Under the pieces are notes generated by a model. That model saw only the letters and a program-made list of their open reading frames with translations, was not told the DNA's origin and did not search any database. DNA of 64,000 nucleotides from Bradyrhizobium retamae (lineage in GTDB: Bacteria > Pseudomonadota > Alphaproteobacteria > Rhizobiales > Xanthobacteraceae), in assembly GCF_001440415.1 (NCBI RefSeq), contig NZ_LLYA01000181.1:62001-126000 (forward strand), in the 5' to 3' direction. Made by a program: the position numbers and the translations under genes. The first letter of the stretch is position 1, and every line of letters starts with the position of its first letter. Positions 62,653-64,000 of the stretch are shown here, one piece after another.

Positions 62653-64000
62653 TCAGCTCGCTTCCGCTAGCAGCGACAATTGTCGGGGCTGCGGTTCGAC
62701 CTGAGTCTGGTCGGTGAGGTGCGTCGGATAGGCACCCGTGAAGCAATGATCGGAGAATTTGGGATTGGCGGGATCGCGCCCAGGTTCGCCCATCGCGCGG
62801 TACAGGCCGTCGATCGACAGGAATGCCAGCGAGTCCGCCCCGATGATGTCGCGCATCTCTTCCAGCGTATGGGTGGCCGCGAGAAGTCCGCCGCGGTCCG
62901 GCAGGTCGATGCCGTAATAATCGGGATAGAGGATCGGGGGCGAGGCGAGCCGGAAATGCACCTCGCGCGCGCCGGCGTCGCGCATCATGCGCACGATCTT
63001 CTTCGACGTGGTACCGCGCACCAGCGAGTCGTCGATCAGGATGATCCGCTTGCCCTCGATCGCGGCGCGATTGGCCGAGTGCTTCATGCGCACGCCGAGC
63101 TCGCGCACGCTCTGCGTCGGCTGGATGAAGGTGCGGCCGACATAGTGGTTGCGGATGATGCCGAGTTCGAACGGCACGCCGGAATGCTGGCTGTAGCCGA
63201 CCGCCGCCGGCACGCCGGAATCCGGCACCGGCACGACGACGTCGACCTCGACATGGCTTTCGCGGGCAAGCTGCGCGCCGAAGGCCTTTCGGACCTCATA
63301 GACCGAACGGCCGCCGACGATCGAATCCGGCCGTGAGAAGTAGATGTATTCGAAAATGCAGGGCCGCGGCGGTTTCGGCGGAAACGGCTTGTGGCTGTGG
63401 GCGCCCTCTTCGTCGAACACGACAATTTCGCCGGGCTCGACGTCGCGCACATATTTCGCGCCGATCATGTCAAGCGCGCAGGTCTCCGAAGTCAGGATCG
63501 GACAGCCGTCAAGATCACCAAGCACCAGCGGACGGATACCGAGCGGATCGCGAGCGCCGACCAGCTTCTTGTTGGTCAGCGATACCAGCGAATAGGCGCC
63601 TTCGATGGCGCGCAGCGCCTCGATAAAGCGATCGATGAAGCGGCTGCGTTTGGACTGTGCGACCAGGTGCAGGATCACTTCGGTGTCCGTGGTCGACTGC
63701 ATCATGGCGCCGTTCCTCACCAGCTCGCGGCGCAGCGTCAGCCCGTTGGTGAGATTGCCATTATGGCCGACCGCAAAACCGCCGGCATTGAGCTCGGCGA
63801 ACAGCGGCTGCACGTTGCGCAGGATGGTCGCGCCGGTCGTGGAATAGCGGACATGGCCGACCGCCACGATGCCGGGCAGGCGCTCGATCACCTCGCGGCG
63901 GGAGAAGGTATCGCCGACGAGGCCAAGGCGGCGTTCGGAATGGAAACGGCTACCGTCGAAGGAGACAATGCCGGCGGCTTCCTGGCCGCGATGCTGGAGG
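62653..64000 (-). CDS. purF: Amidophosphoribosyltransferase (5' end beyond window)
   Basis: First step of de novo purine synthesis: PRPP and glutamine to phosphoribosylamine. At the right edge the frame is still open and reads LQHRGQEAAGIVSFDG, so the N-terminal nucleophile Cys lies outside the window. The amidotransferase domain continues with GHVRYSTTG, NAGGFAVGHNGNLTN and GAYSLVSL. The phosphoribosyltransferase domain has the PRPP motif IILIDDSLVRGTTSKKI. At least 448 residues are present. Confidence 0.96.
   Translation of the reverse strand, partial: LQHRGQEAAGIVSFDGSRFHSERRLGLVGDTFSRREVIERLPGIVAVGHVRYSTTGATILRNVQPLFAELNAGGFAVGHNGNLTNGLTLRRELVRNGAMMQSTTDTEVILHLVAQSKRSRFIDRFIEALRAIEGAYSLVSLTNKKLVGARDPLGIRPLVLGDLDGCPILTSETCALDMIGAKYVRDVEPGEIVVFDEEGAHSHKPFPPKPPRPCIFEYIYFSRPDSIVGGRSVYEVRKAFGAQLARESHVEVDVVVPVPDSGVPAAVGYSQHSGVPFELGIIRNHYVGRTFIQPTQSVRELGVRMKHSANRAAIEGKRIILIDDSLVRGTTSKKIVRMMRDAGAREVHFRLASPPILYPDYYGIDLPDRGGLLAATHTLEEMRDIIGADSLAFLSIDGLYRAMGEPGRDPANPKFSDHCFTGAYPTHLTDQTQVEPQPRQLSLLAEAS

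Overview
The window looks like a chromosomal segment of a Bradyrhizobium-type alphaproteobacterium (Nitrobacteraceae). The evidence is the high G+C coding sequence, the neighbourhoods around guaA, der, prfC, panB and purF, many ABC, GST, SDR and MarR-type accessory genes, and intergenic palindromes of the kind scattered through Bradyrhizobium genomes. No rRNA, tRNA, CRISPR array or intact insertion sequence was found. Both ends cut genes: a metallophosphoesterase at the left and purF at the right, both on the minus strand.

Layout. 1-2.3 kb: minus-strand phosphoesterase, alpha/beta hydrolase and membrane protein. 2.4-6.0 kb: MAPEG protein, an RsmB-type RNA methyltransferase and guaA. 6.0-7.6 kb: two less G+C-rich minus-strand genes (one DUF4238) that look inserted. 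7.8-23.7 kb: an accessory zone holding a serine hydrolase, a hydroxylaminobenzene-mutase-like protein, a RES/Xre toxin-antitoxin pair, two Rrf2 regulators, a flavoprotein, a carotenoid oxygenase and a deviant peptide deformylase. Broken genes concentrate here: a triply frameshifted aldo/keto reductase, a frameshifted arginase-family gene, a frameshifted DUF3237 gene and an ATPase stub. A long eroded dispersed repeat lies at 11.3-11.9 kb.

23.8-40.7 kb: a split DipZ-like redox pair (CcdA plus thioredoxin), cupin, VOC protein divergent from an OhrR-like regulator, SDR, GNAT, class III cyclase, an ArsR-SRPBCC-DUF899 operon with a clear tandem operator, Lin0512 plus IlvD-like dehydratase, HAD, SDR, GST, a DsbB-like/DUF5993 pair and a PAS protein. 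41.0-45.7 kb: a complete five-gene branched-chain-type ABC importer, with a close orphan paralogue of its binding protein at 60.0-61.3 kb. 45.8-47.5 kb: a DUF47-Pit phosphate uptake operon behind a near-perfect Pho box. 47.5-47.9 kb: a SugE/Gdx exporter preceded by an apparent guanidine-II (mini-ykkC) riboswitch. 48.0-60.0 kb: prfC, crotonase, TetR, NnrU, panB, acyl-CoA synthetase, a YfgM-like protein, a lipoprotein, der and an MFS exporter. 61.3-64.0 kb: an NHL pseudogene, an SDR and purF.

I did not find a wholly unknown multi-gene system that I can defend. The strongest less-obvious signals are regulatory: the guanidine-II riboswitch, the Pho box at pit, the tandem ArsR operator over a probably leaderless start, and three ATCG-N4-CGA(T) boxes between the VOC gene and the OhrR-like gene. 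After those come the peptide deformylase with substituted metal ligands and the cluster of frameshifted genes. All statements come from reading the sequence by eye; no database search was run.
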